Notes: generated by a model from the sequence alone, not told the origin. A stretch of 64,000 nt of DNA from Hymenobacter mucosus (GCF_900188255.1 NZ_FZNS01000003.1:496001-560000), one strand, 5' to 3'. Shown: positions 17,820-27,009, numbered from the stretch's first letter. Translations and numbers: made by a program.

Positions 17820-19472
17820 ATGGGTCTGGAAATCAAAATCCCCGCCGTCGGCGAGTCTATCACCGAAGTTACCATTGCCAAATGGCTTAAAGCCGACGGT
17901 GACACCGTGAAGCGCGACGAAGTAATTGCCGAGTTAGAATCTGATAAAGCAACCTTTGAGCTACCAGCTGAAGCTGACGGTGTGCTAAAAATTCGCGTTG
18001 CCGAAGGCGAAACCATTGGTATCGGTACTGCTATTGCCGAAATCGATGGTGCTGGTGCTCCCGCTGCTGCTGTACCAGCCGCACCGGCCGCTAGCGCCCC
18101 CGCTACCCCGAGCGCCGACCCTGTATCGCAGGGCGAGCAAAATCCCCAAGCCAGCAACCAGAGCGGGTATGGTGGCTCGCAAGCTGGCTCGGCTGATACC
18201 CCAACTGCGGCTGCTTCTGCTAGTGCGGGCGGTGGCGCCACAGTAGAAATGAAAATTCCAGCTGTAGGCGAGTCTATCACAGAAGTGACGGTAGCTAAGT
18301 GGTTGAAAGAAGACGGCGCTCAAGTGCAGCGCGACGAAATCATTGCTGAGTTGGAGTCCGATAAGGCTACGTTTGAGTTGCCTGCCGAAGGTACTGGCAC
18401 GCTCCGTCATGCCGCGGCAGAAGGCGAAACTATTGGCATCGGAGCTACCATTGCTCGTATTGAAGGGGGTAGTGGTGCTGCGGCTCCCGTGGCCCCTGCT
18501 GCTCCGGCCACAACTCCAACTGCTCCGGCTCCTGCCGCTTCGGCAGTAGGTAGTGCTACCAGCTACGTTACCGGTACTCCCTCGCCCGCCGCTGGTAAAA
18601 TTCTGGGCGAAAAAGGCATCAACCCTGCCGATGTGCAAGGTTCGGGTCGGGATGGCCGCATTACCAAAGAAGACGCTCAGAATGCCCAGGCTCGTCCGGC
18701 TGCTCCAGCTCCGGCCGCCGCTCCCGCTAAGGCTCCGGCCGCCCCAGCAGCTGCTCCCGCTGCCAGCGGCAACCGCAATGTGCGTCGCGAGCGGATGAGC
18801 AACCTGCGCAAGACGGTATCACGCCGCTTGGTGGCAGTGAAAAATGAGACGGCCATGCTCACTACCTTCAACGAGGTGAACATGCAGCCCATCATGGACC
18901 TGCGCAACAAGTTCAAAGACAAGTTTAAGGAGAAGCACAGCGTAGGCCTCGGCTTCATGTCGTTCTTCACCAAGGCTGTATGCGTAGCCCTGAAAGAGTG
19001 GCCGGCCGTGAATGCTCAAATTGATGGCACCGACATCGTGTACAATGACTTCTGCGACATCAGCATTGCCGTATCGGCTCCGAAAGGACTGGTAGTGCCG
19101 GTAATTCGCAACGCGGAGGAGTTGTCGTTCGATGGTATCGAGAAGGAGATTCAGCGCTTAGCTGGTCTTGCCCGCGACAACAAGCTCACGATTGAGCAGA
19201 TGACCGGTGGTACGTTTACTATTACCAACGGTGGCGTATTCGGCTCCATGATGAGCACTCCCATCATCAACGCCCCACAATCGGCTATTCTGGGCATGCA
19301 CAACATTGTGCAGCGCCCCATTGCTGAAAACGGGCAGGTAGTGATTCGCCCCATGATGTACTTGGCCCTGAGCTACGACCACCGCATCATCGACGGCCGC
19401 GAGTCGGTATCGTTCTTGGTGCGCGTGAAAGAGTTACTCGAAGATCCAACTCGTCTGTTGCTCGGCGTATAA
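17820..19472 (+). CDS. sucB: Dihydrolipoyllysine-residue succinyltransferase (E2 of 2-oxoglutarate dehydrogenase), two lipoyl domains
   Basis: 550 residues from ATG 17820. There are two near-identical lipoyl domains: residues 3-77 ([20 protein letters not shown], lipoyl-lysine in ESDKATFE, Lys43) and about 141-217 (the same motif with lysine near 184). Ala/Pro-rich flexible linkers join them. A peripheral E1/E3-binding domain ([26 protein letters not shown]) lies near 260-295. The catalytic domain ([30 protein letters not shown]) ends with [16 protein letters not shown] carrying the active His and Asp near 521-525. It forms the E2 core and transfers succinyl to CoA. Most SucB proteins have one lipoyl domain and about 400 residues, so the duplication is notable. 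Confidence 0.95.
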   Translation: MGLEIKIPAVGESITEVTIAKWLKADGDTVKRDEVIAELESDKATFELPAEADGVLKIRVAEGETIGIGTAIAEIDGAGAPAAAVPAAPAASAPATPSADPVSQGEQNPQASNQSGYGGSQAGSADTPTAAASASAGGGATVEMKIPAVGESITEVTVAKWLKEDGAQVQRDEIIAELESDKATFELPAEGTGTLRHAAAEGETIGIGATIARIEGGSGAAAPVAPAAPATTPTAPAPAASAVGSATSYVTGTPSPAAGKILGEKGINPADVQGSGRDGRITKEDAQNAQARPAAPAPAAAPAKAPAAPAAAPAASGNRNVRRERMSNLRKTVSRRLVAVKNETAMLTTFNEVNMQPIMDLRNKFKDKFKEKHSVGLGFMSFFTKAVCVALKEWPAVNAQIDGTDIVYNDFCDISIAVSAPKGLVVPVIRNAEELSFDGIEKEIQRLAGLARDNKLTIEQMTGGTFTITNGGVFGSMMSTPIINAPQSAILGMHNIVQRPIAENGQVVIRPMMYLALSYDHRIIDGRESVSFLVRVKELLEDPTRLLLGV

Positions 19473-19488
19473 TTATTGGGTAGTACAC

Positions 19489-19556
19489 CCACAAGCACAA
19501 TTTGCCGCTCTTCTGCTTGCTACGCGCAAGTGAGGAGCGGCAAATTGTGCTTGTGG
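19489..19556 (+). terminator. Long hairpin after sucB
   Basis: Perfect 22-base arms (ccacaagcacaatttgccgc...) around a 24-base loop that contains a further cttgc/gcaag stem. It has no T-run, so it is either a terminator working without one or an mRNA 3'-end stabiliser. Confidence 0.6.
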
Positions 19557-19619
19557 CCTGGTACGCCTAGATAACGGTGAGCCGCTTAAAGCCGCTTGAA
19601 GACTGAAGGGTAGATAAAA

Positions 19620-19656
19620 TAAAGAGGCCCTTGGCAGTATGCCAAGGGCCTCTTTA
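19620..19656. terminator. Bidirectional terminator between sucB and the hemoglobin gene
   Basis: Perfect arms taaagaggcccttggc / gccaagggcctcttta, loop agtat. It lies 50 bases before the stop of the minus gene at 19706 and serves both sides. Confidence 0.8.
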
Positions 19657-19705
19657 GGAGTAGGGCGGATGGGAGAGAGCGGGAATAGGGAAGGGAGGGA
19701 TGATA

Positions 19706-20095
19706 TTAGTCTACGGGTAGTTCGCGGGAACGAGTGATGCTTAGACGGGTAACGAGCTGCTTAGCCAGTTGTTTAGCTTGCTCGGCCTTGGAGCCGGCAA
19801 AGTGCTCTTCTACCGTTGAAGAAAACAGGTCGAGCCAGTGCTGAACATGCGGGCCGCTACGGGGAAGGGCCAGCTGCTCAGGCAGGGCATCGCCTTCGGT
19901 AGAGCCTTGACCCAGGAGGGTGGTGCTCCAATAGCGGTATTGAGTAGTCAGGTAATGGGGCCAATGAATACGTGCCGCCGCTCCAAAGCTGGCACCCAGC
20001 AGGGTGTCCTTGGTAGCCTTAGAGCATAGCGTATCTACCAAAGTCTTAATGTCGCCTTCGGTGCGAATGTCGGGTAGAGTAAGAGACGTTTTCAT
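19706..20095 (-). CDS. Group III truncated-hemoglobin-like protein lacking heme ligands
   Basis: 129 residues, clearly homologous along its length to the neighbour at 20222: both begin with LPDI.TE.DI..LVD and share W...L...Y..W...L.G and HWL.LF..TV..HF.G.KA. By alignment to the neighbour and to the known group III layout, the key positions are changed: B10 Tyr is Cys24, distal E7 His is Tyr48, and the proximal F8 His is Gln74; the G8 Trp (Trp87) is kept. Without the F8 ligand it probably does not bind heme in the usual way. The frame is intact, so it is more likely a repurposed fold than a pseudogene. Role unknown. Confidence 0.7.
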   Translation of the reverse strand: MKTSLTLPDIRTEGDIKTLVDTLCSKATKDTLLGASFGAAARIHWPHYLTTQYRYWSTTLLGQGSTEGDALPEQLALPRSGPHVQHWLDLFSSTVEEHFAGSKAEQAKQLAKQLVTRLSITRSRELPVD

Positions 20096-20221
20096 AGGGG
20101 ATTAGTAAGATTGTGGGCTACCTGATACGTAGCGAATTTACGCAGGTTGCATGGACTTCGCTATATAAATATAAAACTTTTTTTATAAATTGTTGCATAG
20201 GTTTCATCAATCCAGCACCAG

Positions 20222-20614
20222 TTATAGTAGCGACAATGGATTGCGAGCCTGCCCCACTCGGTACTCGAAAATAGTAGCCAGATTACCAGCCTTATAAATA
20301 GCTTCATCGGCTTTGGCGCCGCTAAAATGGGCATCTACGGTTTCAACAAACAGTGTGAGCCAGTGCCGGAAATGCTGTCCTTCTACAGGTAGCGCCAAGT
20401 GCTTAGGAAACGGGCGGCCCCGATAACGACTAGTCCCGAACAGTAGGCTGCTCCAGAAGTCGTACATAGTAGCAAGGTGGCGAGGCCAGTTGTCTTGTAC
20501 CACTGCTTGGAATATGGGGCCGATGAGTTCATCTGTTTGCACACGGCTATAAAAAGCGTCGACCAACTGGCGGATATCCGCCTCAGTTTGAATATCAGGC
20601 AAGGTTTCAGACAT
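20222..20614 (-). CDS. Group III truncated hemoglobin
   Basis: 130 residues from ATG 20614. It has the canonical group III pattern: LVDAFYSRVQTDELIGPIF with B10 Tyr22, WPRHLATMYDFWSSLLFG with E7 His46, RYRGRPFPKHLALP with the proximal F8 His72, and HFRHWLTLFVETVDAHFSG with G8 Trp85. Such proteins bind O2 or NO and are linked to nitrosative stress or O2 handling, as for Campylobacter Ctb. It is followed 126 bases downstream by a ligand-less paralogue, so the pair is a tandem duplication. The frame is open to 20713, but the internal ATG matches the family start. Confidence 0.9.
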   Translation of the reverse strand: MSETLPDIQTEADIRQLVDAFYSRVQTDELIGPIFQAVVQDNWPRHLATMYDFWSSLLFGTSRYRGRPFPKHLALPVEGQHFRHWLTLFVETVDAHFSGAKADEAIYKAGNLATIFEYRVGQARNPLSLL

Positions 20615-20742
20615 GAATGGAGAACAAAAAAGAGGTTGCTGACAGGAAATCAGCAGGAGAGGATAAACCAAATGCCCATAGCGTACAGTAGTTTCTGTGT
20701 GTGAGCAGCACACCTAGAACAGGGCTAGTACTTGGGTAGTTC

Positions 20743-21678
20743 TTATGTCTTCGATGGGTCGGCTGGTTGCTGCTTGCCACCGAGTATCACTAGCGCAACT
20801 GCTAGCACAATGAGTACTGCTCCGCCAAGCATGCCCCCGTTTAAGGATTCGCCCGCAAAGGCCCAGCCCAACAGCACGGCTACCACTGGATTTACAAAAG
20901 CGTAGGTGCCCGCAAGTGCTGGCTCAACTACCCGAAGCAGCCAGATGTAAGCGGTAAAGGCAACAATAGACCCAAACGTAACCAAGTAGGCGTATGCCCC
21001 CCACGACTTCGCCGTGACCTGCGCCAGGGCGAAGCCGGTAGCCTCGCCGCGCAGCACGCCTACTATCAGCATAACTACCCCACCACATAGCATCTGCATA
21101 CCTCCAGATAGGAAAGGGGAGGGGCTTGGTTGGCGCCGCTTGGAATACAAAGAGCCAACAGCCCACACGAGTCCGGCCGTAAGCACTAGCAAGATGCCTA
21201 TGCTTTCGTGCCCAGGTAGGGCCACGTGGCTGGTGCTTGGGGTGCGGGCCAATAAGTATACCCCAAGCAGGCCACACAAGAGCCCCAGCGCCACGGCGGG
21301 CGTGGGGCGCTGGGCTACTCCGCTCCACCAGCCCAAGAGGGCTAGGAACATAGGTACCGTAGCTACCAGCAGCGCCGCCAGCCCCGAGGGAATATATTGC
21401 TCGCCAAGCGTTACCCCACCGTTGCCGAAGGCCAGCAGGCAGATGCCAATGAGTAGGGCCACGCCCCAGCCTCGCCATGTAGGAGCAGGCTCGCCGCGCA
21501 GGCGCATAACCCCGTAAAGCACAGCTCCTGCCAGAGTATAGCGGCTCCCCGCCATCAACAAGGGCGGCATAGATTCAATGGCGAAGCGAATGCCTAGGTA
21601 GGTAGAGCCCCAGATAAGGTATACTGCTGCAAAGGCCAATAGGAGCGCCGTGCGTGAGGAAGTAGGCTGGTTCGACAT
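20743..21678 (-). CDS. EamA/DMT-family transporter
   Basis: 311 residues with ten hydrophobic helices in two EamA halves: LLAFAAVYLIWGSTYLGIRFAIESMPPLLMAG at the start (the WGSTYLGIRF motif) and KSWGAYAYLVTFGSIVAFTAYIWLL, LAGTYAFVNPVVAVLLGWAFAGE in the second half. It matches the YedA-like group of drug/metabolite exporters in the inner membrane. The substrate cannot be inferred. It is divergent from the M1 peptidase, with both start sites within about 170 bases. Confidence 0.9.
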   Translation of the reverse strand: MSNQPTSSRTALLLAFAAVYLIWGSTYLGIRFAIESMPPLLMAGSRYTLAGAVLYGVMRLRGEPAPTWRGWGVALLIGICLLAFGNGGVTLGEQYIPSGLAALLVATVPMFLALLGWWSGVAQRPTPAVALGLLCGLLGVYLLARTPSTSHVALPGHESIGILLVLTAGLVWAVGSLYSKRRQPSPSPFLSGGMQMLCGGVVMLIVGVLRGEATGFALAQVTAKSWGAYAYLVTFGSIVAFTAYIWLLRVVEPALAGTYAFVNPVVAVLLGWAFAGESLNGGMLGGAVLIVLAVALVILGGKQQPADPSKT

Positions 21679-21851
21679 AAGGCCAGAAGTAAGGACGGCC
21701 CAAACCTACGGCGTTTTACCCACCATGAATGGAAGGCAGCGCTTCGTTGCGCAAGAAAAGGCATCTGCAAACTACTAGGTTGGTGGCGCTGATGTACGGT
21801 GGAGAAGCAGCACTTCGCGACGAATTCCGTTCTTTACGGCATACTCCTACT

Positions 21852-23525
21852 GTGTTGCCTGTGCGCTCCTACCTGCTCCCGTTTCTGGCTGGCTTGCTAA
21901 GCCTCGCCCATTTGTCGTCGGCTCAACTGATGCAGCCCAAAACAACCTTTACCCGTGCCGATTCGCTTCGGGGCCACCTCACGCCTTTGCGTACCTGCTA
22001 CGACATCAATTACTACCATCTTGATGTGAAGCTGGATGTCGACAAGAAGTCGATCAGTGGCTCCAACGTGTTTCAGTTCACTGCCACTCAGGATTTTACT
22101 AAGCTGCAGTTTGACCTATTTGCCAACCTGAAGGTAGATAAGGTAGAATACCAGGGTAAAGCGGTACCCTATACCCGCGAGGCTAATGCCGTGTTTGTTA
22201 CCTTCCCGGAGGCCATTCGGAAAGGTAGCCGTGCGGCCTTCACGGTGTATTATTCGGGCCAGCCTACCGTTGCTAAGCATGCTCCCTGGGACGGTGGCTT
22301 CGTGTTCACGCAAGACGCAAAAGGCAAGCCTTGGGTAGCTACCGCCTGCCAGGGCGTAGGGGCCAGCATCTGGTGGCCTACCAAAGACCACCAGGCCGAT
22401 GAAGTGGATAGTATGCTCATCAGCGTGACGGTTCCCAAGGGCCTCACCGACGTATCAAACGGCCGCTTGCGCCGCACCACTACCGTAAAGGGCGGTGCTA
22501 CTCGCTTCGACTGGTTTGTCGACAATCCCATCAATAACTACGATGTGGCGCTGAACGTGGGCAACTATACCCATTTTGCCGATACCTACGCCGGTGAGAA
22601 AGGCCCCCTAACCCTCGACTATTGGGTGTTACCCGAAAACCTGGCTAAAGCGAAAACGCAGTTTACAGCCAACGTGAAACCTATGCTCAAATCAATGGAG
22701 TACTGGTTTGGGCCCTACCCCTTTTATGAGGATGGATTCAAACTCGTAGAAACGCCTCACTTGGGCATGGAACACCAAAGCGCGGTAGCCTATGGCAATA
22801 AGTACCAGAATGGCTACCTCGGCCGCGACCGTTCAGAAACGGGGTGGGGGCTGAAGTGGGACTTCATCATCATTCACGAGAGTGGGCATGAGTGGTTTGG
22901 CAACAACATTACCAGCAAAGACATTGCGGATATGTGGGTGCATGAGGGCTTCACCTGCTACTCAGAGGGGCTATTTGTCGAAAGTCAGTTTGGGAAGAAA
23001 GCCGGCCAGCAATACATCCACGGGCAGCGGCGCAACATTCAAAACGATGGACCCATTATTGGCCCTTATGAAGTAAACAAGGAAGGCTCCGGTGACATGT
23101 ATGATAAGGGTAGCAACATGCTCAATATGATTCGTACCGCCGTAGTACCCGATGATGCCAAGTGGCGAGAGTTGCTGCGAGGTCTTTCGCGCACCTTTTA
23201 CCACCAAACGGTAACTACTGAGCAAATAGTAAGCTACTTCAACCAGCAAACGGGCCAGGACCTCACACCCGTCTTCAATCAGTTTCTGCGTCACCCCGGC
23301 ATACCTACCTTGGAAGTGCGTTTCTCTGGTGATGGGCAGCCCCAGGCCCGTTGGATTGCCGATGAATCGGATTTTAACCTGCCGGCTCGCCTGCGTACCA
23401 AAGGCGGGGAGTACCGCACCCTCCCAATGACTACCTCTTTTCAGCCCGTTAACCTTCCGGGACTAACTAAGGAAAATCTGGAAGTAGATGTTGAGAATTA
23501 CTATATCGGGGTGCTGGTAGAATAA
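21852..23525 (+). CDS. M1-family zinc aminopeptidase, secreted
   Basis: 557 residues if translation starts at GTG 21852, which places a signal peptide (VRSYLLPFLAGLLSLAHLSSAQ) at the N-terminus; GTG 21861 is an alternative, and the frame is open from 21729. M1 marks: an N-terminal beta domain (YHLDVKLDVDKKSISGS), the exopeptidase motif as GMEHQSAVAYG, and the zinc site HESGH at His342/Glu343/His346 with the third ligand Glu365 in WVHEGFTCY. Tyr in the helical C-terminal region fits catalysis. It probably trims peptides in the periplasm or outside. A strong terminator follows. Confidence 0.9.
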   Translation: MLPVRSYLLPFLAGLLSLAHLSSAQLMQPKTTFTRADSLRGHLTPLRTCYDINYYHLDVKLDVDKKSISGSNVFQFTATQDFTKLQFDLFANLKVDKVEYQGKAVPYTREANAVFVTFPEAIRKGSRAAFTVYYSGQPTVAKHAPWDGGFVFTQDAKGKPWVATACQGVGASIWWPTKDHQADEVDSMLISVTVPKGLTDVSNGRLRRTTTVKGGATRFDWFVDNPINNYDVALNVGNYTHFADTYAGEKGPLTLDYWVLPENLAKAKTQFTANVKPMLKSMEYWFGPYPFYEDGFKLVETPHLGMEHQSAVAYGNKYQNGYLGRDRSETGWGLKWDFIIIHESGHEWFGNNITSKDIADMWVHEGFTCYSEGLFVESQFGKKAGQQYIHGQRRNIQNDGPIIGPYEVNKEGSGDMYDKGSNMLNMIRTAVVPDDAKWRELLRGLSRTFYHQTVTTEQIVSYFNQQTGQDLTPVFNQFLRHPGIPTLEVRFSGDGQPQARWIADESDFNLPARLRTKGGEYRTLPMTTSFQPVNLPGLTKENLEVDVENYYIGVLVE

Positions 23526-23539
23526 CTATCCTCGCTCCC

Positions 23540-23587
23540 AGCAAAAGAAAAGCTCCACTGTTGCAACAGTGGAGCTTTTCTTTTGCT
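23540..23587 (+). terminator. Rho-independent terminator of the M1 peptidase gene
   Basis: Perfect 48-base palindrome centred on gttgcaac (arm agcaaaagaaaagctccact...), ending in ttttcttttgct. Confidence 0.85.
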
Positions 23588-24062
23588 GAATGTTCTCTAA
23601 ATAGGACAAGTACGAATCTGAAAGTGCCCTTCACAGAGCCTGTCAAATACACGCTAGATAGCTGTAACGCTCCTAGTTGCTGTAGCTAATTACAGTGTGC
23701 TAAAATATATTCCTATTCATGGAAATATGATTCCCGATTTGAATCATATTCAATAGAATATTGGCATAGTGGTAGGAATGAAAAAGAGTAGGAAGGATTA
23801 AAAAACAGTTAATTTTACTAGATAATAGATGTTTTGCACGAGCCTTATTCGGTTAAACAGGCTTGTGCAGTCATAATAAACAAGCTGGCCTACCATAATT
23901 GGGTCAGAATTTGAAATAAGACTTTTCAATGTTTGCCAATAAGAAAGATGTTTCGCTAAGTAGTAGCATACTTGCCTAACCGCTTTCTGACCGGAGTAGA
24001 ACAGAGAACGAACTAGTCGAGCCTACATAGTTGTATCGCAGTAATCTTTACGCAGCCGAGGT
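23588..24062. other. AT-rich intergenic region, 475 bases, with a long imperfect palindrome
   Basis: No coding frame. The main structure is aatatgattc / gaatcatatt at 23724-23750 (spacer ccgattt), extended outward by atattcctattca / caatagaatat with a bulge to about 23707-23761. It is a candidate operator or RNA hairpin upstream of the Crp/Fnr gene. No TAnnTTTG box was found at good spacing. Confidence 0.45.
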
Positions 24063-24770
24063 ATGATAGCACCAACAGTTCCTATGAATTGCCAGAACTG
24101 CCCGCATTTGGGGCAGTCGTTGTTGGGTGCGTGCCAGCACAATGAGCTATCCATGATTTCGGGAAGCAAGCTGCACCAATCGTACTTGAAAGGGCAAATT
24201 ATTTTCCAACAGGGTAACCGCTTAGGTGGGTTGTACTGCGTGCGCCAAGGCAAGGTGAAGATTTCCAAAGTAAGTACCGATGGAAAAGAACAGATTGTGC
24301 GCTTGGCTAAGGAAGGCGATGTGCTAGGCTATCATGCCCTGATGACTGGTAGCAATGCCACTACCGTTGCTACCGCCCTCACCGATTGCGTAGTGTGTCT
24401 CGTGCCACGCGCCGATTTTTTTAGCCTCATTGAGCAGAACAGTCAGTTCTCACATTCCTTGATGCGCCTTCTTGCCAAGTCATTGGGAGAAGCTGAAGAG
24501 AAGGTGCTACACACGGCGTATAAACCGGTGCGTGAGCGGCTAGCCGAAGCCCTTCTGCTCCTGCATGAGCTATTTCAGCCCCCCGCTAATACCCCATTCA
24601 GTATTCCTATTTCACGGGAAGATTTGGCGGCCCTGGCGGGTACTGCGAAGGAAACCACTAGCCGACTCCTTTCTGAGTTTCGCGAGGACGGACTGGTGCT
24701 AACGCAAGGCAGCCGTATCACCGTAGTAGATACCGCCCGGTTAGCCCATATATCGTCTATGTATGATTAG
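24063..24770 (+). CDS. Crp/Fnr-family transcriptional regulator with N-terminal cysteines
   Basis: 235 residues. The effector domain (about 30-140) has the cyclic-nucleotide-binding beta roll (KGQIIFQQGNRLGGLYCVRQGKVKISK, GDVLGYHALMTGSNATTVATAL). A long dimer helix follows, then the Crp winged helix near 185-225 (ISREDLAALAGTAKETTSRLLSEFREDGLV). The N-terminus has Cys10-x2-Cys13 and Cys24 with further Cys in the roll, an FNR-like but not FNR-identical arrangement, so an iron-sulfur or redox sensor is possible. Targets are unknown; truncated hemoglobins lie 3.5 kb upstream and the roadblock cluster starts 460 bases downstream. Confidence 0.88.
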   Translation: MIAPTVPMNCQNCPHLGQSLLGACQHNELSMISGSKLHQSYLKGQIIFQQGNRLGGLYCVRQGKVKISKVSTDGKEQIVRLAKEGDVLGYHALMTGSNATTVATALTDCVVCLVPRADFFSLIEQNSQFSHSLMRLLAKSLGEAEEKVLHTAYKPVRERLAEALLLLHELFQPPANTPFSIPISREDLAALAGTAKETTSRLLSEFREDGLVLTQGSRITVVDTARLAHISSMYD

Positions 24771-24856
24771 GTAAGTAACTGAAAATAAGTGCTATGGTTT
24801 GGTAAGGTGTAAGCTTTCTGTAGCACACTAAAACCGAAAAATAGAAGGGCCCGTAC

Positions 24857-24896
24857 CTCCCCCGGTGATACAAATCATCGGGGGAGTTTTGTTTTT
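24857..24896 (+). terminator. Rho-independent terminator
   Basis: Stem ctcccccg / cgggggag with an AT-rich loop, followed by ttttgttttta. It ends the Crp/Fnr transcript. Confidence 0.8.
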
Positions 24897-25231
24897 AATA
24901 GGAATAGGTAGTAAGTTAGAGTAAATAGTATTATTTGTATCCCATAATGGTCTCCCGCGTCGGAAACAGAGAGAAAAGTTTGACAAGAATCATTTTTAGA
25001 GTTGACGAAGGTCATTTTTTCTGGAGGGTAATCTAAGGAGCTTTGTAAACCAAGTCGTCCTGTTTATAGCAGCACCAAACAGGACAGAGTATTTACACAC
25101 AAGTTTTAAAAAGCTTCTTGTACGTCGCAGACAGCAGACCAACGCGTGGGTTCTGAGTAAAGCGACTGAGGAATAGACGGCTTGTGCAGACTGATTTTTC
25201 ACTTCCTCCTCTTATTTTCTAACTCAGTATC
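24897..25231. other. Leader region upstream of the roadblock genes
   Basis: About 335 bases without a coding frame. It contains a perfect inverted repeat gtcctgttt / aaacaggac at 25057-25085 (11-base loop), either an operator or an RNA hairpin about 150 bases before the ATG at 25232. No clear TAnnTTTG box was found. Confidence 0.4.
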
Positions 25232-25615
25232 ATGGCTTATTCAGTCAACAACCCCGCAGGTAAAGTAGTACAAGAGATTCTCAACGACCTGCCGGGCCTG
25301 ATGGCCGTGGCCGTAGTAGATGCCACCTCCGGCATGAGCTTGGCCTCGCACTCGAATGCCCCTGGCATCAACCCCGACACGGCTGCTGCCTACAACACGG
25401 AAGTAGTAAAGCAAAAGCAGAAGGCCATGACGGCGCTGAAGTTGCAGGGCGAATCCATCGAGGACATCCTCATTACGCTCTCCAACCAGATCCACTTGCT
25501 GAAGCTCACGGAGTCAGGCAATAAGTTTATCTACCTAGTAGTAAGCTCGCGCGATACCAACTTGGCTATTGCTCGCGAAGTACTGCGTGCCCACGTGGCT
25601 GAGCTTAATAACTAA
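25232..25615 (+). CDS. Roadblock/LC7-like protein, paralogue 1
   Basis: 127 residues, cytoplasmic. The order fits the roadblock/LC7 (MglB/LAMTOR) fold: N-terminal helix (AGKVVQEILNDLPGLMAVAV), central helix (TEVVKQKQKAMTALKLQ), strands with EDILITLSNQIHLLKL and KFIYLVVSSRDTNLAIA, and a C-terminal helix (AREVLRAHVAELN). Roadblock proteins act as dimers on Ras-like GTPases such as MglA or as scaffolds; no GTPase gene is in this window. It is the closest relative of the gene at 27010, with long identical stretches (AVAVVD, EDILITLSNQ, IYLVVS). Assignment is from pattern, not search. Confidence 0.6.
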   Translation: MAYSVNNPAGKVVQEILNDLPGLMAVAVVDATSGMSLASHSNAPGINPDTAAAYNTEVVKQKQKAMTALKLQGESIEDILITLSNQIHLLKLTESGNKFIYLVVSSRDTNLAIAREVLRAHVAELNN

Positions 25616-25772
25616 GAGGCAATAGTAGTAGGCTGGTGGGAGCCGACCACCAGGCTCCCCTACGCTGCTTGGGATAGTAATGTGATGTGGCCGCCCGCGC
25701 GGCAAGGGGAGGCCCGTAGCTGGTGCCTCGCGCCAAACCCGGCGCTTTGGCCTCAGCCTTTTTTATAGGCCT

Positions 25773-26216
25773 ATGCAAATTCCTTTTTTTCAGCGCTTGC
25801 AAGGACTCGCCGGACCGACTGTCAACAAGATTGTCTCAACGGTAAATGGATCGGAAAAAGCTTCTGCAGAGCGAGTTATTCAGCAAGTGCTTACAGGTTT
25901 GCCCGAGTTGCTGGGAGCCGCTGTCGTATTAGTAGAGTCGGGCCAAGCCTTGGCAAGCTATACTACCTCCCGCGAGTTCAACCTCGGCAAAACAATGGGC
26001 TACAATGCCGAAGTGGTACGGCAGCAACGTCTCGCTCTTGCGGCTCTGCAACCCGATGCCGACAACCAGTTGGAAGAAATTCTGATTACGCTTCAATCCC
26101 AATTACACCTCCTGCGCTTACTGCCGGATGGGCAGCGGTTTCTCTATGTAGCCGTGGACTGCCGCGACACCAACCTGGGCATTGCCCGCGAAGTAATGCG
26201 TGCCTGCGAAGAGTAG
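25773..26216 (+). CDS. Roadblock/LC7-like protein, divergent paralogue 2
   Basis: 147 residues. A basic/aromatic N-terminal extension (QIPFFQRLQGLAGPTVNKIV) precedes the same fold: VIQQVLTGLPELLGAAVVLVESG, YNAEVVRQQRLALAALQ, LEEILITLQSQLHLLRLLPDGQRFLYVAVDCRDTNLGIAREVMRA. It is clearly homologous to the genes at 25232 and 27010 but more diverged, with a different loop (TTSREFNLGKTMG) where the others have HSN.PGI.P. This suggests a distinct partner in a hetero-oligomer. It starts 157 bases after paralogue 1 and ends 76 bases before the membrane-protein ATG. Confidence 0.6.
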   Translation: MQIPFFQRLQGLAGPTVNKIVSTVNGSEKASAERVIQQVLTGLPELLGAAVVLVESGQALASYTTSREFNLGKTMGYNAEVVRQQRLALAALQPDADNQLEEILITLQSQLHLLRLLPDGQRFLYVAVDCRDTNLGIAREVMRACEE

Positions 26217-26292
26217 CCGTCAACCGGCCGCATCGTGGGAACAAGTATTAATTACTCTTCTCGAATCCTCATCTAAACCCTCCCCCCCGCCT

Positions 26293-26973
26293 ATGAAATT
26301 GACGGCTTCTCCCTTCGATCCGCAGACCGGTGATCTTCTGCCCGTGTACCGGGATGCCTATCTGCGTGGCGACCTAACCAAGGCTTCGGCCCGCGCCGTG
26401 GAAGCATATCTGCACCGCGACGACAACCAGGCGCACACTACTCTCACCCGTTGGCAGGAACTGCAGGCCGCTGAGGAGGCCTCCGTAGCTCCGAGCTGGG
26501 TGCAGCGCCAAGTACAGTACATTCGGGCCGAGCCCGTGCGCTTCCGTCGGCGTGCTACCACGCTGGTGGCGTCGGCAGTGCTGGTGGGTACGTTTGTATT
26601 TGCGGGTACTCGCACACCCACCGAAAACTTGCCGACCGCCGCACTGCCTGCGGAAGTAGCAGTTGAGGCGGCAGCTAGTGCTGCTTCCGCCGAGGCATCG
26701 GCCATGCGTATGATTACCGTGCGCGGCCAGATTCTAAATGAAAACGGTGCGCCGCTAGTAGGAGCCACAGTAATGCAGCCTGGCAGCTTGCGCGGTGTAT
26801 CCACTAACGCCCAGGGCGAGTACGTGCTGACGGTTCCCGCTGGTACTGCGGCTCTTAAATATGGCTACGGTGGCTACCAAGACGAAGTAGTAGCCGTGAA
26901 AGGCTCGCACACGGCCAATGTAACCCTGCTGCCCCGCGAGCAGCAGCAGAAAAAACGGTGGTTCTTCTTTTAG
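26293..26973 (+). CDS. Single-span membrane protein with a carboxypeptidase-regulatory-like domain
   Basis: 226 residues from ATG 26293 (the frame is open to 26200). Residues 1-90 are helical and charged (YRDAYLRGDLTKASARAVEAYL...), recalling anti-sigma-factor cytoplasmic domains but without zinc ligands. One transmembrane helix lies near 96-112 (LVASAVLVGTFVFAG). An Ala/Glu-rich linker leads to a CarboxypepD_reg-like beta-sandwich at about 140-210 (ITVRGQILNENGAPLVGATVMQPGSLRGVSTNAQGEYVLTVP). The C-terminus is basic-aromatic (KKRWFFF). By the positive-inside rule the N-terminus is cytoplasmic, where it could meet the roadblock proteins encoded on both sides. Confidence 0.6.
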   Translation: MKLTASPFDPQTGDLLPVYRDAYLRGDLTKASARAVEAYLHRDDNQAHTTLTRWQELQAAEEASVAPSWVQRQVQYIRAEPVRFRRRATTLVASAVLVGTFVFAGTRTPTENLPTAALPAEVAVEAAASAASAEASAMRMITVRGQILNENGAPLVGATVMQPGSLRGVSTNAQGEYVLTVPAGTAALKYGYGGYQDEVVAVKGSHTANVTLLPREQQQKKRWFFF

Positions 26974-27009
26974 GCGTCCACCGCGCCGCTGTATCTAGTA
27001 TTTGAATGA

